The translations under genes and the position numbers were made by a program. DNA of 44,548 bases, from contig NZ_JABFNS010000074.1 in NCBI RefSeq assembly GCF_013116825.1, positions 1-44,548 on the forward strand, read 5' to 3'. The stretch's first letter is position 1. The number at the start of each line of letters is the position of its first letter. The notes beneath the pieces were generated by a model that was given only the letters and a program-made list of their open reading frames with translations, did not search any database and was not told where the DNA came from. Origin of the DNA: Myxococcus xanthus (lineage in GTDB: Bacteria > Myxococcota > Myxococcia > Myxococcales > Myxococcaceae). Positions 32,189 through 42,453 of the stretch are shown here, piece after piece.

Positions 32189-32851
32189 ATGCGTGACCGA
32201 ATCCAGGCCGTGCTCCGCCAGCTTGCCCAGTCGCCCGACATGGAGGCGCGCTGGCTCCACACCCTGTCCCTGATGGAGTTCATCGGCGCGCGGAAGATTT
32301 CGCGCACCGTGGCGGACCGGCACCCGACGCTGGAGGTGCTGGGGCACCTGGCCGACGAGACGCGCCACGCCTTCGCCTTCAAGCGCCTGTCCGCCGAGGT
32401 CGCCGGCGCGGAAATCACCACGTTCCTCTGCCCGGAGGCCGCGGGCCGCTACTTCCAGGCGCTGGACCACGAGCTGGCCACCTGGGCGACGTCCTTCACG
32501 GGCGCGCCGGACGTCTATCTGCACTACCTGCTCACGACGACGGCCATCGAACGGCGCGCCATGGTGCTGTACCCGCTCTACAAGGCCGCGTCCCGCCAGC
32601 CGGCCGTGCGCGAGGAGCTGGGGCGCGTCGTCACCGAGGAGCAGAGCCACCGGCGCACCATCGAGGATGCGTGTGTCGAGCGCCTCACCGCCGTGGGCGC
32701 CACGCTGGACGCCGCGCTGGCGCTGGAAGAGCGGCTCTTCGCGGCCTTCATCGGTGAGCTGGAGGCCGCCGTGGCGCGGGAGTCGGGCGCCCAGTCCGCC
32801 TTCGTTCCGGCGCCTGGCGAGGACGTCGCGGCGCGGTCGCCGCAAGGGTGA
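32189..32851 (+). CDS. Ferritin-like di-iron protein of unknown function
   Basis: A 220-residue four-helix protein. A complete di-iron ligand set can be read: E30 (LSLMEFIG), E57-x-x-H60 (LADETRHAF), E121 (TAIERRAM) and E151-x-x-H154 (TEEQSHRRT). This is the pattern of ferritin-like oxidases and oxygenases. I do not recognise the exact family. The start is the ATG at 32189 with AGAGGA 8 bases upstream, in preference to the ATG at 32156, which has no ribosome site. It ends one base before the convergent methyltransferase gene ends. Likely roles are oxygen- or peroxide-dependent oxidation of a small molecule, or iron handling. Confidence 0.75.
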   Translation: MRDRIQAVLRQLAQSPDMEARWLHTLSLMEFIGARKISRTVADRHPTLEVLGHLADETRHAFAFKRLSAEVAGAEITTFLCPEAAGRYFQALDHELATWATSFTGAPDVYLHYLLTTTAIERRAMVLYPLYKAASRQPAVREELGRVVTEEQSHRRTIEDACVERLTAVGATLDAALALEERLFAAFIGELEAAVARESGAQSAFVPAPGEDVAARSPQG

Positions 32852-33592
32852 CTACAGCGCGTCGTCGTCGCTCACAGGCGCGCCCGTGCCATGGGCGCCT
32901 GACAGGACCAGCGTGCCGTCCATCAGCTCCGCGCGCAGGTTGCGGGCCTTGCGCGCCCGCTTGCGGCTGAGCTCCACGCCCACCGCGTCCAGACCCAGCG
33001 CGTTGGCCACGGCCAGCACGGTGCCGTGGCCACAGAAGGGGTCCACCACCGTGCGCGTGCGGGTGTGCTCCAGGATGAAGCGGCACGCGATGAGGCACGC
33101 TTCCACGCCCATGCCGCGCGTCCACGTCACCTCGCCCGCTTCGGGCAGGACGTCCGGCGTGGACTTCGCCATGTCCACGCGGACGCCGCGCGAGAAGCAC
33201 AGCATGTGGGAGTACGCGGGCCGGCCGAACGTCACCGTCCCGGGCGGCCGCCGGCACACCACCTTGTGCCAGAGCAGGTCGACGCCCACCTCCTCCGCGG
33301 CGCGGGCCACCAGATAGCCCTTGTCCACCCAGGTGCCCTCGTCCTTCACGTCCGTCTGGTAGAAGATGGCCACCCCTTCGGGCGGCACGCGCGCGAGGAT
33401 GAGCGCCGCGGCGCGGATGAACCAGGCCTTCCACTCCGCCAGCGAGAGGGACGGGAACTCGGACCAGTCCGGCAGGGACGCGATGGCCGAGCTGCCCTCC
33501 AGCACCGGCCGCGCCTCCAGCCACACGAGTGCGTCTTCGCAGTACACCGTGCGCTTCGCCGCGCCCGTGGCGCCTGCCTGTTCGTCCACCAT
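32852..33592 (-). CDS. DNA-methyltransferase-like SAM protein lacking the DPPY motif
   Basis: A 246-residue protein from the ATG at 33592 (MVDEQAG). The C-terminal SAM-binding motif VVDPFCGHGTVLAVANALGLD, then AVGVELSRKRA, is like that of N4/N6 DNA methyltransferases. The N-terminal part has the permuted-family layout (TVYCEDALVWLE, then LSLAEWKAWF). At the place of the catalytic DPPY-type motif it reads ASLPDWSEFPSLS, so the usual catalytic Asn/Asp-Pro-Pro-Tyr is absent. It may modify something other than an exocyclic DNA amine, such as RNA. There is no restriction enzyme beside it. It is divergent from the hydrolase gene at 33722. Confidence 0.72.
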   Translation of the reverse strand: MVDEQAGATGAAKRTVYCEDALVWLEARPVLEGSSAIASLPDWSEFPSLSLAEWKAWFIRAAALILARVPPEGVAIFYQTDVKDEGTWVDKGYLVARAAEEVGVDLLWHKVVCRRPPGTVTFGRPAYSHMLCFSRGVRVDMAKSTPDVLPEAGEVTWTRGMGVEACLIACRFILEHTRTRTVVDPFCGHGTVLAVANALGLDAVGVELSRKRARKARNLRAELMDGTLVLSGAHGTGAPVSDDDAL

Positions 33593-33660
33593 GAGGCGCC
33601 GGAGTCTGCCAGAGCCGCGCGCACTCCGCGTCGGGCTGGTCAACACGCCCAAACCGTGGC

Positions 33661-33689
33661 TTGCTAGTGCTTCTGTAGATTTCTACAAT
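33661..33689 (+). promoter_or_regulatory. Sigma-70-type promoter with palindromic operator
   Basis: TTGCTA at 33661-33666 and TACAAT at 33684-33689 are separated by exactly 17 bases, a good -35/-10 pair for the hydrolase gene at 33722. The perfect palindrome TGTAGATTTCTACA (33674-33687) covers the end of the spacer and most of the -10 box, so a bound repressor would block RNA polymerase. This stretch is AT-rich in an otherwise very GC-rich window. The half-sites TGTA/TACA recall BlaI/CopY-type and some other operators, but no regulator gene is adjacent. Confidence 0.6.
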
Positions 33690-33721
33690 CCTGTTTTATC
33701 TCGTTGCAACGGAGAGACGGA

Positions 33722-34507
33722 ATGCCCACGACTTCAGCGAAAGACGGGACTTCGCTCCACTACCGTGTCGTGGGTGAGGGTCCGCGCACGGTCATCCTGG
33801 TCCACGGTTGGATGGTATCAGGCGCCGTCTGGGACGCGCTGGTGGAGCGCCTGGACCTGACGGGGCTGCGGCTGGTGATTCCGGACATGCGGGGCTCCGG
33901 TCAGTCGGGCCGGCCGGACGGAGGCTTCAGCCTGGAGTCGCTGGCGCGCGACGTGCTGGCCGTGGCGGACGCCGTGGACGCGCGGCGCTTCACGCTGGTG
34001 GGGCACAGCATGGGCGGCCAGCTGGTGAAGTGGGTGGCCGCGGAAGTGCCGGCGCGCGTGGAGGGGCTGGTGCTCCTCAACACGGTGCCCGCCGCGGGGC
34101 TTCCGCTGCCTCCGGATGCGGCGGGGCTGTTCCGCACGTCGGCGGACAGCCGCGAGAAGAAGCAGACCATCCTCGGGCTCGCGTGCAAGCAGCTGTCGCC
34201 GGAGGCCCTGGAGGCGTTGGTGAAGGACTCGATGGGCGTCAGCCCGGCGGCCATCGAGCACGTCTTCGACGCGTGGACGGCGGGTGGCTTCGCCGACAAG
34301 CTGGCCTCGATTACTGCGCCCACGCTGGTGTTGGCCACGGACGACGCCTTCCTGCCGGCGGCCTTCCTGCGGGAGGCGGTGGTGTCGAGGATTCGCGGCG
34401 CGCGCCTGTCGTACCTTCCCGGCCCCGGTCACTACCCACAGGTGGAGCGCCCGGCGGAGACGGCGGCGCTGGTGTCCGCCTTCCTCGCCGGCTCCCTGCC
34501 GGCCTGA
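33722..34507 (+). CDS. Cytoplasmic alpha/beta hydrolase
   Basis: A 261-residue hydrolase of the 3-oxoadipate enol-lactonase/haloperoxidase-like type. The oxyanion segment is VILVHGWMVSG (24-34), the next strand motif is PDMRGSGQSGRP (54-65), and the nucleophile elbow is GHSMGG with Ser96. The late acid lies in LVLATDDAFLP, and the His is in LPGPGHYPQVE. The start is the ATG at 33722 with GGAG ahead; an upstream ATG at 33704 lies inside the predicted transcript leader. There is no signal peptide. It shares a promoter with the small gene that follows 25 bases later. The substrate is unknown. Confidence 0.9.
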   Translation: MPTTSAKDGTSLHYRVVGEGPRTVILVHGWMVSGAVWDALVERLDLTGLRLVIPDMRGSGQSGRPDGGFSLESLARDVLAVADAVDARRFTLVGHSMGGQLVKWVAAEVPARVEGLVLLNTVPAAGLPLPPDAAGLFRTSADSREKKQTILGLACKQLSPEALEALVKDSMGVSPAAIEHVFDAWTAGGFADKLASITAPTLVLATDDAFLPAAFLREAVVSRIRGARLSYLPGPGHYPQVERPAETAALVSAFLAGSLPA

Positions 34508-34532
34508 GCGCCCGCTTCGAGGAGGCAGCACG

Positions 34533-34967
34533 ATGGCCTGGAACATGTCCTTCGAGTACGACGCGCTGAACGACGTCGTCACCGCGTACTTCACCGACTG
34601 TGTGTTGGTGAATGAGGCGGACGTCCTTCGCTGGCGGAAGGAAGTCGAGGAGCACCTTTCCAAGTATCCGCCCAAGGTGGACCTCCTCATCAACCTGGAC
34701 GGGCTGGTGGTGAAGTTCACCGCCGGCCGCGTCTTCGGCAAGGAGCGGCGCGAGGTGCTGGAGCGCTACACGCACCGCTCGTACCGCTTCGGTGGTGATG
34801 AGATGACGCGCATGTTCGTGCTCACCAGCGGCGCCATCAACGGCGCGGCCGTCAATCACTACGCCACGCGCGACGAGGCGCTGGCCGCGCTCCACGCCGA
34901 GCGCGAGGCGCTGCGCAAGCGGGGCTTCTCGCCCTTTGGCGGTGGCTTCGCCGGCAGCAAGGTCTGA
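34533..34967 (+). CDS. Small SpoIIAA/STAS-like protein of unknown function
   Basis: A 144-residue protein with a strong ribosome site (GAGGAGG about 7 bases before the ATG at 34533). The pattern FEYDALNDVVTAYFTDCVLVNEADVLRWRKEVEEHL, then VDLLINLDGLVVK and ERYTHRSYRFG, alternates strands and helices like the SpoIIAA-like/STAS fold. No phosphorylatable Ser in the canonical position is obvious. It probably forms an operon with the preceding hydrolase. I cannot assign a role. Confidence 0.65.
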   Translation: MAWNMSFEYDALNDVVTAYFTDCVLVNEADVLRWRKEVEEHLSKYPPKVDLLINLDGLVVKFTAGRVFGKERREVLERYTHRSYRFGGDEMTRMFVLTSGAINGAAVNHYATRDEALAALHAEREALRKRGFSPFGGGFAGSKV

Positions 34968-34968
34968 G

Positions 34969-34996
34969 GCGGGCTGAGGGGGCCTCACACGCCCGC
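34969..34996. terminator. Hairpin between convergent genes, candidate bidirectional terminator
   Basis: GCGGGC-TGAGG (34969-34979) pairs with CCTCA (34983-34987) and GCCCGC (34991-34996), with a 3-base loop and a 3-base bulge. It occupies the 17-base gap after the SpoIIAA-like gene and the last codons of the oxidoreductase gene. There is no T tract on either side. Confidence 0.4.
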
Positions 34997-35680
34997 GAAC
35001 CACTCGTAGCCGCGGTCCTCCCAGTAGCCTCCGGAGGGCTCGGGCAGGAAGTTCACCTCGGTGAGGTACTTCACCATCTTGTAGCCCAGCTTCACGCCCG
35101 AATAGAGGCGCAGCGGCGCGCCGTGGCCGGGCGCCAGCGGCTGGCCGTTCATTCCGTAGGCCAGAATCGTCTGCGGATGGAAGGCGCTGGGCCGGTCCCA
35201 GGACGAGTAATAGCCCGCGTCGAACGAGCGCAGCTCCACGTAGCCCGCGCGGGTGTCCGCGCCCACGTGGCGGGCCAGCTCACTCAGGCGAACGCCATGC
35301 CAGGACGCCACCGCGCTCCAGCCTTCCACGCAGTGGTGGCGAATGCGCAGGTCCGTGCGCGGCAGGCGCTGGAGGGCGTCCAGCGTCAGCACGGTGGGGC
35401 GCGCCACGAGCCCGCCCACTCGGAGCGCCCATCCCGAGGGCGCGAGCGGCACCGTGTCGGAGATGAAGTACTCGGGGAACTTGCCTGGAGGCGTCGTCTC
35501 TTCGGGGGGCAGCTCCGGCGCCAGCCGGCGTTCGTCGAACAGCGCGGCCTGAGCGCGCGCGTTGAAGCGCTCCATGACGCCCAGGAAGCCCTCGCGAGGG
35601 CGGGTGCTGTCGCACGCGCTGGCCGTGAGCGCGGTGGTGCCCAGCAGCGCCGTGCGCCGCGTGAGGAGGTGTCTAGGCAT
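34985..35680 (-). CDS. Tat-exported molybdopterin oxidoreductase (sulfite-oxidase fold)
   Basis: A 231-residue molybdoenzyme related to the MsrP/YedY catalytic subunits. The N-terminus has a twin-arginine signal (LTRRTALLGTTALTA) running into SAC at residue 23, so the mature protein may be a lipoprotein. The molybdenum-ligating Cys is C117 in RIRHHCVEGWSAVASWHG, the family hallmark. GYYSSWDRPSA, then GAPLRLYSGVKLGYKMVKYL, completes the Mo-cofactor domain. Its start overlaps the stop of the cytochrome b gene by 8 bases, so it probably takes electrons from that protein in the membrane. The substrate is not evident; methionine-sulfoxide repair or another oxo-transfer in the periplasm is plausible. 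Confidence 0.9.
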   Translation of the reverse strand: MPRHLLTRRTALLGTTALTASACDSTRPREGFLGVMERFNARAQAALFDERRLAPELPPEETTPPGKFPEYFISDTVPLAPSGWALRVGGLVARPTVLTLDALQRLPRTDLRIRHHCVEGWSAVASWHGVRLSELARHVGADTRAGYVELRSFDAGYYSSWDRPSAFHPQTILAYGMNGQPLAPGHGAPLRLYSGVKLGYKMVKYLTEVNFLPEPSGGYWEDRGYEWFAGV

Positions 35681-36404
35681 CCGGCTTCCTTCCGCCCGTC
35701 ACCATCTCCGCCAGGCTCCGCGGGTGGAGCAGCACCAGGGCGATGTGGCCCACGGTGAAGAGGGCGAGCAGCGCCAGGACGATGAGGTGGATGGCGCGCG
35801 CCGCGTCGTAGCCACCCAGCAGCGAAGTGAGCGCGCCGAGCTGCACGGGCTTGTAGAGGACCAGCCCGGAGAGCACCGCGAGCAGCCCCAGCGCCAGCGT
35901 GCCCGTGTACGCCAGCCGCTGGAGGCCGTTGTAGAGCCCCTGCGCGGGTGCGTGTCTTCGCACGCGCAGGTAGAAGGCGAGCGTGTCCAGGGCGTTGCGT
36001 GTATCGCGGCGGGGCAGGAAGAGGCGGCGGCGCCACTCACCGCTGAGGGCGAGGTAGAGCACGTACGCCACGCCGTTGAGGGTGAGGAACCACGCGAAGG
36101 CGAAGTGCCAGTGTCGGGCGCCGGCCAGCCAGCTCCCCAGCCGCATCCATTCGGGCGGGGGGATGCCCTGGAAGGGATACCAGCCGTAGGGCCGGCCCTG
36201 TGGGCCGAGCATCGGATAGGCGACGAGTATCTGGAGTCCGCTGGCCGCCATGATGAGCAGCAGCGGTACGTTGAGCCAGTGGGTGACTCGGATGAGCCAC
36301 GGCTGAGGCCTGCGTCGTTCAGGGGCTTGCACGCGCGCGGAAGAAAGCACCCGGCGCCACGCGGGGTGGGCGCGGCTCGTCCCGCGTTGGTGGGCAGCCG
36401 TCAT
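35673..36404 (-). CDS. Cytochrome b561-type membrane subunit
   Basis: A 243-residue protein with four hydrophobic helices at about residues 38-60, 98-121, 164-186 and 204-228. Candidate haem-ligating His residues lie in or next to them: H42, H98/H100, H206 and H220. The layout is that of cytochrome b561/formate-dehydrogenase gamma-like subunits, which pass quinol electrons to a periplasmic enzyme. It precedes and overlaps the molybdoenzyme gene and is very likely its electron partner. An Arg-rich N-terminal tail of about 35 residues stays in the cytoplasm. Confidence 0.88.
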   Translation of the reverse strand: MTAAHQRGTSRAHPAWRRVLSSARVQAPERRRPQPWLIRVTHWLNVPLLLIMAASGLQILVAYPMLGPQGRPYGWYPFQGIPPPEWMRLGSWLAGARHWHFAFAWFLTLNGVAYVLYLALSGEWRRRLFLPRRDTRNALDTLAFYLRVRRHAPAQGLYNGLQRLAYTGTLALGLLAVLSGLVLYKPVQLGALTSLLGGYDAARAIHLIVLALLALFTVGHIALVLLHPRSLAEMVTGGRKPDA

Positions 36405-36621
36405 TCCGGGCGGGTGCCGTTCTCCCTACGTCGACGTGAGGACGGGCCCTGGCCTCGCGGGGCAGGGAGAGGCGGCGGGATTTCAGCGCGCACGATGCGC
36501 TCGAGCCCGTTCGTGCAAGTTGCAACCTGGAGAATGGTGGCAGGGACACAACCCCCTGGAATGACGGCGCCTTCGTGAGCCGTCGCCAGGCACGGCGCGT
36601 GCTCTTGGGGAGGGCACGACC

Positions 36622-37725
36622 ATGCTCTCTTCTCCGCTGACCTCCCTGGTGTCCTCCCTGTTGTTGTCCCAGGCTCCCTCGCCGGAGCCGTCTCCCGCTG
36701 CCGAAGCCCCGGGCCTGCTGTCTCGCCTGGAGGTGGAAGGCGGGGTGGACGTCTACTTCGGCTACAACGCCAATCGCCCCGCCGACGGCGCCAGTTTCAT
36801 CCCTGGTACGGGCACCACCGCCCGGCGGGACAACGAGGTCTCCATCAACCTCGCGTCGCTGGGCGTGTCGCTCGCGCCCGAGCCCGTGGGCTTCAAGGTG
36901 TTGCTGGGGTTTGGCACCGGCATGGAGGTGCTGCACCAGGCCGAGCCGGAAGGCCCGGCCATCGGGCCCGAGGTGTGGCGCCATCTCCAGCAGGCCACGG
37001 TGTCATACGCGACGGGGCCCCTGACGCTGGAGGCGGGCGTCTATCCCAGCCACATCGGTCTGGAGTCGTTCCAGTCGCAGCTCAACTGGACCTATACGCG
37101 CTCGTGGATGGGCGAGCTGTCGCCTTACTACCAATCCGGCCTCAAGGGCACCTGGGCCTTCGATGACGCGTGGAGCGCGCAGCTCCACCTGCTCAATGGC
37201 TGGCAGACGATTGGAGAGAACAACCGCGGCAAGGCGTTGGGCACGCAGGTGGCCTACGCGGGCACGCGGCTCTCCACCGCCCTCAACACCTTCGTGGGCG
37301 AAGAAGGTGACGGTGGCCTGCGGCTCTTCGTGGACGCCGTGGCCACCTGGAAGGTGACGCACGCCCTCGCGCTGGCCGCCACGGCGGACGTGGGCCGGCA
37401 GGCGCGTTCCGGACAGTCCGCGGCCTTGTGGTACGCGGCGGGCTTCAACGCGCGGATGCAACTCTCCGACGTCGTGGCCGTTGCCGCCCGGGTGGAGGCC
37501 TATCGCGACGAGGACGGGCTCATCACGGGGGTCGTCCAGACGTTGGCGGGCGGCACCCTCACCCTGGAGTTGAAGCCCGCAGAACACCTGGTCCTCAAGA
37601 TGGAGGCGCGCCGCGACACCTCCACCGCAGACGTATTCACCGGCCGCGCCACGGGAGGGGATGGCGCACCCACGCTCGAGGACGCCGAGACGCTCGGGGT
37701 GCTCAGCGCCGTCGCCTGGTTCTGA
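36622..37725 (+). CDS. Porin-like outer-membrane beta-barrel protein of the kdp locus
   Basis: A 367-residue protein with a short signal peptide (about 17 residues, ending LLLSQA). Alternating aromatic/hydrophobic strands run through to a final strand ending LSAVAWF; a terminal Phe is the usual insertion signal of beta-barrel proteins. Phrases such as EVEGGVDVYFGYNANRP, LEAGVYPSHIG and WTYTRSWMGELSPYYQSGLKG are typical of the outer-membrane beta-barrel group found beside kdp genes in several proteobacteria. GGGGAGGG stands 7 bases before the ATG at 36622. It begins just before the kdp genes and is probably co-regulated, letting K+ or another solute cross the outer membrane; that role is inferred. 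Confidence 0.8.
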   Translation: MLSSPLTSLVSSLLLSQAPSPEPSPAAEAPGLLSRLEVEGGVDVYFGYNANRPADGASFIPGTGTTARRDNEVSINLASLGVSLAPEPVGFKVLLGFGTGMEVLHQAEPEGPAIGPEVWRHLQQATVSYATGPLTLEAGVYPSHIGLESFQSQLNWTYTRSWMGELSPYYQSGLKGTWAFDDAWSAQLHLLNGWQTIGENNRGKALGTQVAYAGTRLSTALNTFVGEEGDGGLRLFVDAVATWKVTHALALAATADVGRQARSGQSAALWYAAGFNARMQLSDVVAVAARVEAYRDEDGLITGVVQTLAGGTLTLELKPAEHLVLKMEARRDTSTADVFTGRATGGDGAPTLEDAETLGVLSAVAWF

Positions 37726-37741
37726 ACGGGAGCCCCATCTC

Positions 37742-37822
37742 ATGGACCTCGTGCTCGTCCTTGTCACCACCGCTTTCTTCGCGCTCGCGTGGGCCTACGT
37801 CCACGGCTGCGAGCGCCTGTGA
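37742..37822 (+). CDS. 26-residue membrane peptide upstream of kdpF
   Basis: ATG at 37742 to TGA at 37822, encoding MDLVLVLVTTAFFALAWAYV followed by HGCERL: one transmembrane helix with a short polar tail. The gene lies 16 bases after the porin gene and 11 bases before kdpF. Similar tiny ORFs ending in Y-V-x-G-C-E/D-R-L precede kdpFA in other bacteria as I recall, usually unannotated. That conservation argues for a real product, possibly a small subunit or regulator of the Kdp pump. Confidence 0.65.
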   Translation: MDLVLVLVTTAFFALAWAYVHGCERL

Positions 37823-37833
37823 GGCACTGCCCG

Positions 37834-37923
37834 ATGACTTTCGAATACGCCGCTGGCGCCGTCCTGTCCGTGTTGCTCGGTGCCTACCTCATCTACGCGC
37901 TGCTCCGCCCGGAGCGCTTCTAG
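37834..37923 (+). CDS. kdpF: KdpF, small subunit of the potassium pump
   Basis: A 29-residue single-helix peptide: MTFEYAAGAVLSVLLGAYLI, then YALLRPERF. The length, the one membrane span and the closing LLRPERF are characteristic of KdpF, which stabilises the KdpABC complex in the inner membrane. It lies 9 bases before kdpA in the standard kdpFABC order. Confidence 0.92.
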   Translation: MTFEYAAGAVLSVLLGAYLIYALLRPERF

Positions 37924-37932
37924 GCCCCCACC

Positions 37933-39654
37933 ATGTCCTTCATCGGTTGGTCGCAAATCCTGTTGTTCTTCGCCCTGGTGCTGGCGGTGACGAAGCCGCT
38001 GGGGGCCTATCTCTTCCGCGTCCTCGAAGGGGACACCCGTCCGCTGCCGCGCGTGCTGGGGCCCGTGGAGCGCCTGCTGCTGCGCCTGTGTGGCGCGGCG
38101 GACCGGCGCGAGCAGACGTGGGGGGCCTACGCGAGCTCGCTGCTGGCGTTCAGCCTCTTCAGCGTCCTCATCGTCTATGGCCTCCAGCGCGTGCAGCACC
38201 TGCTGCCGTTCAACCCGCAAGGGCTGGGCGCGGTGGGGCCGGAGCTGGCTTTCAACACCGCCGTCAGCTTCACCACGAACACCAACTGGCAGTCGTACGC
38301 GGGTGAGTCCACGCTCAGCTACTTCACGCAGATGGTGGCGCTGGCGTGGCAGAACTTCGTCTCCGCCGCCGCGGGCATGGGGGTCGCGCTGGCGCTGGCG
38401 CGGGGCTTCACCCGCCGTCCCGGTCCGGACGGGCAGAAGACGTTGGGCAACTTCTGGGTGGATGTGATGAACGCCACCCTCTACGTGCTGCTGCCGCTGT
38501 GCCTGGTCTACGCGCTCTTCCTGGTGTCGCAGGGCGTGCTCCAGAACTTCACGCCCTATGCGCAGGTCGTGACGCTGGAGGGCGCGAGTCAGACGCTGGC
38601 GCAGGGACCGGTGGCCTCGCAGGAGGCCATCAAGACGCTGGGCACCAACGGCGGCGGCTTCTTCAACGCCAACAGCGCGCATCCCTTCGAGAACCCCACG
38701 CCCCTCACCAACCTGGTGCAGATGCTGTCCATCTTCGCCATCCCAGCGGCCCTCACGTACACCTACGGGAAGATGGCGGGTGACCACCGGCAGGGCTGGG
38801 CCCTGCTCGCGGCGATGTCCGTCCTCTTCCTCGTAGGCGTGGCAGCGGTGTACGCGGCGGAGTCCCAGGCGAACCCGGCCGTGAGCGCCGCGGGGCAGGT
38901 GGCGCAGGCTGGGAACCTGGAGGGCAAGGAGGTGCGCAACGGCGTCGCGGCCTCCGCGCTCTTCGCGACTGTCACCACCGCGGCCTCGTGCGGCGCGGTG
39001 AACGCGATGCACGACAGCTTCACGCCCCTGGGCGGCCTGGTGCCCATGGTCAACATGCAGCTGGGCGAAGTCGTCTTCGGCGGCGTGGGCGCGGGCCTCT
39101 ACGGCATCCTCGTCATGGTGGTGCTCAGCGTCTTCATCGCCGGGCTGATGGTGGGCCGCACGCCCGAATACCTCGGCAAGAAGATCGAGGCGCGGGAGAT
39201 GAAGCTCGCGATGCTGTACGTGCTCATCTTCCCGCTCTTCACGCTGGGCTTCAGCGGGCTGGCATCCGTGCTGCCGCAGGGCGTGTCCTCGCTCAACAAC
39301 GGGGGGCCGCACGGCCTGTCGGAAATCCTCTACGCGTACACCAGCGGCACGGCGAACAATGGCAGCGCCTTCGCGGGCCTCAACGCCAACACACCCTTCT
39401 GGAACATCACCCTGGGCGTGGCGATGCTCGGCGGACGCTTCCTGATGATGGTGCCCGCGCTGGCCATCGCCGGCTCCATGGTGGGGAAGAAGGTGGTGCC
39501 AGCGGGCCCGGGCACCCTCCCCACGCACGGCGTGCTCTTCACCGGTCTGCTGGTGAGCGTGATTGTCGTCGTCGGCGCGCTCACGTTCTTCCCCGCCCTC
39601 TCCTTGAGCCCCATCGTCGAGCACTTCCTCGCCGGGGCCGGAAAGCTCTACTGA
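37933..39654 (+). CDS. kdpA: KdpA, potassium-translocating subunit
   Basis: A 573-residue inner-membrane channel-like subunit that binds and moves K+ in the KdpFABC P-type ATPase. The four selectivity-filter regions are recognisable: [53 protein letters not shown] and [17 protein letters not shown]. The length is close to the ~557 residues of E. coli KdpA. It starts 9 bases after kdpF and ends 1 base before the kdpB start codon. Confidence 0.98.
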   Translation: MSFIGWSQILLFFALVLAVTKPLGAYLFRVLEGDTRPLPRVLGPVERLLLRLCGAADRREQTWGAYASSLLAFSLFSVLIVYGLQRVQHLLPFNPQGLGAVGPELAFNTAVSFTTNTNWQSYAGESTLSYFTQMVALAWQNFVSAAAGMGVALALARGFTRRPGPDGQKTLGNFWVDVMNATLYVLLPLCLVYALFLVSQGVLQNFTPYAQVVTLEGASQTLAQGPVASQEAIKTLGTNGGGFFNANSAHPFENPTPLTNLVQMLSIFAIPAALTYTYGKMAGDHRQGWALLAAMSVLFLVGVAAVYAAESQANPAVSAAGQVAQAGNLEGKEVRNGVAASALFATVTTAASCGAVNAMHDSFTPLGGLVPMVNMQLGEVVFGGVGAGLYGILVMVVLSVFIAGLMVGRTPEYLGKKIEAREMKLAMLYVLIFPLFTLGFSGLASVLPQGVSSLNNGGPHGLSEILYAYTSGTANNGSAFAGLNANTPFWNITLGVAMLGGRFLMMVPALAIAGSMVGKKVVPAGPGTLPTHGVLFTGLLVSVIVVVGALTFFPALSLSPIVEHFLAGAGKLY

Positions 39655-39655
39655 G

Positions 39656-41716
<2,061 letters not shown>

Positions 41717-41730
41717 AAGGACTTATCCCC

Positions 41731-42366
41731 ATGTTCTCCACATTCCTCACGGCCCTGCGCACGTGCGTCGTCACGATGGTGCTCACGGGCCTGCTGTACC
41801 CGCTGGCCGTCACCGGGCTGGCGCAGCTCCTCTTTCCGGGGGAGGCCAACGGCTCGTGGGTGAAGGACGGCCGGGGCCGCGTGGTGGGCAGCGCGCTCAT
41901 CGGCCAGGGCTTCACCCGGGCGGGGTACTTCCATCCGCGTCCTTCCGCCGCTGGCCCGGGCTACGACGGCGCGGCGTCCTCGGGCAGCAACCTGGGGCCC
42001 ACGTCGCTGAAGCTGAAGGAACGCGCGGCGGCCGAACTGGAGCGCCTGCGCCGGGAGAATCCGGAGGCGGCGGGGGCCGTTCCCGCCGAACTGGTGACGA
42101 CGTCCGCGTCCGGGTTGGACCCGCACCTGTCGCCGGAGGCGGCACGCTGGCAGGCGGCGCGGGTGGCGCGGGCGCGGGGCCTGGCGCCGGAGCGGGTGCT
42201 GAACGTGGTGGACGCGCTGGTGGAGGGGCGGACCTTCGGCGTGCTGGGCGAGCCGCGCGTCAACGTCCTGCTGTTGAACCTCGCGTTGGACAGGCGCTTC
42301 GGGCCGCTTCCGGACGCGGCGCCGGGCGTGGGGGGCGGAGCCTCACCGGGCCAGGGCGCACCTTGA
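41731..42366 (+). CDS. kdpC: KdpC subunit of the potassium pump
   Basis: A 211-residue subunit with one N-terminal membrane helix ([20 protein letters not shown]) and a periplasmic domain. Family motifs are present: [53 protein letters not shown]-like text (here [19 protein letters not shown]), and [10 protein letters not shown]. The ATG at 41731 is preferred to the GTG at 41713, which overlaps the kdpB stop, because AAAGGA stands 9 bases before the ATG. The GTG remains possible. Confidence 0.96.
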   Translation: MFSTFLTALRTCVVTMVLTGLLYPLAVTGLAQLLFPGEANGSWVKDGRGRVVGSALIGQGFTRAGYFHPRPSAAGPGYDGAASSGSNLGPTSLKLKERAAAELERLRRENPEAAGAVPAELVTTSASGLDPHLSPEAARWQAARVARARGLAPERVLNVVDALVEGRTFGVLGEPRVNVLLLNLALDRRFGPLPDAAPGVGGGASPGQGAP

Positions 42367-42453
42367 GCGACGTGGGGGCACGCGCATTCACCACGTGAGA
42401 TTCGCCGGGCGCGAGGGCATCCTTGCCCCGGCGCCCCACCGGATGGGCAGAGG

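Noticed and set aside
36514-36524. Palindrome TGCAAGTTGCA upstream of the porin/kdp locus, considered as a KdpE or other operator
   Set aside because: Only 5-bp arms and no match to a site I can name; too short to support a call.
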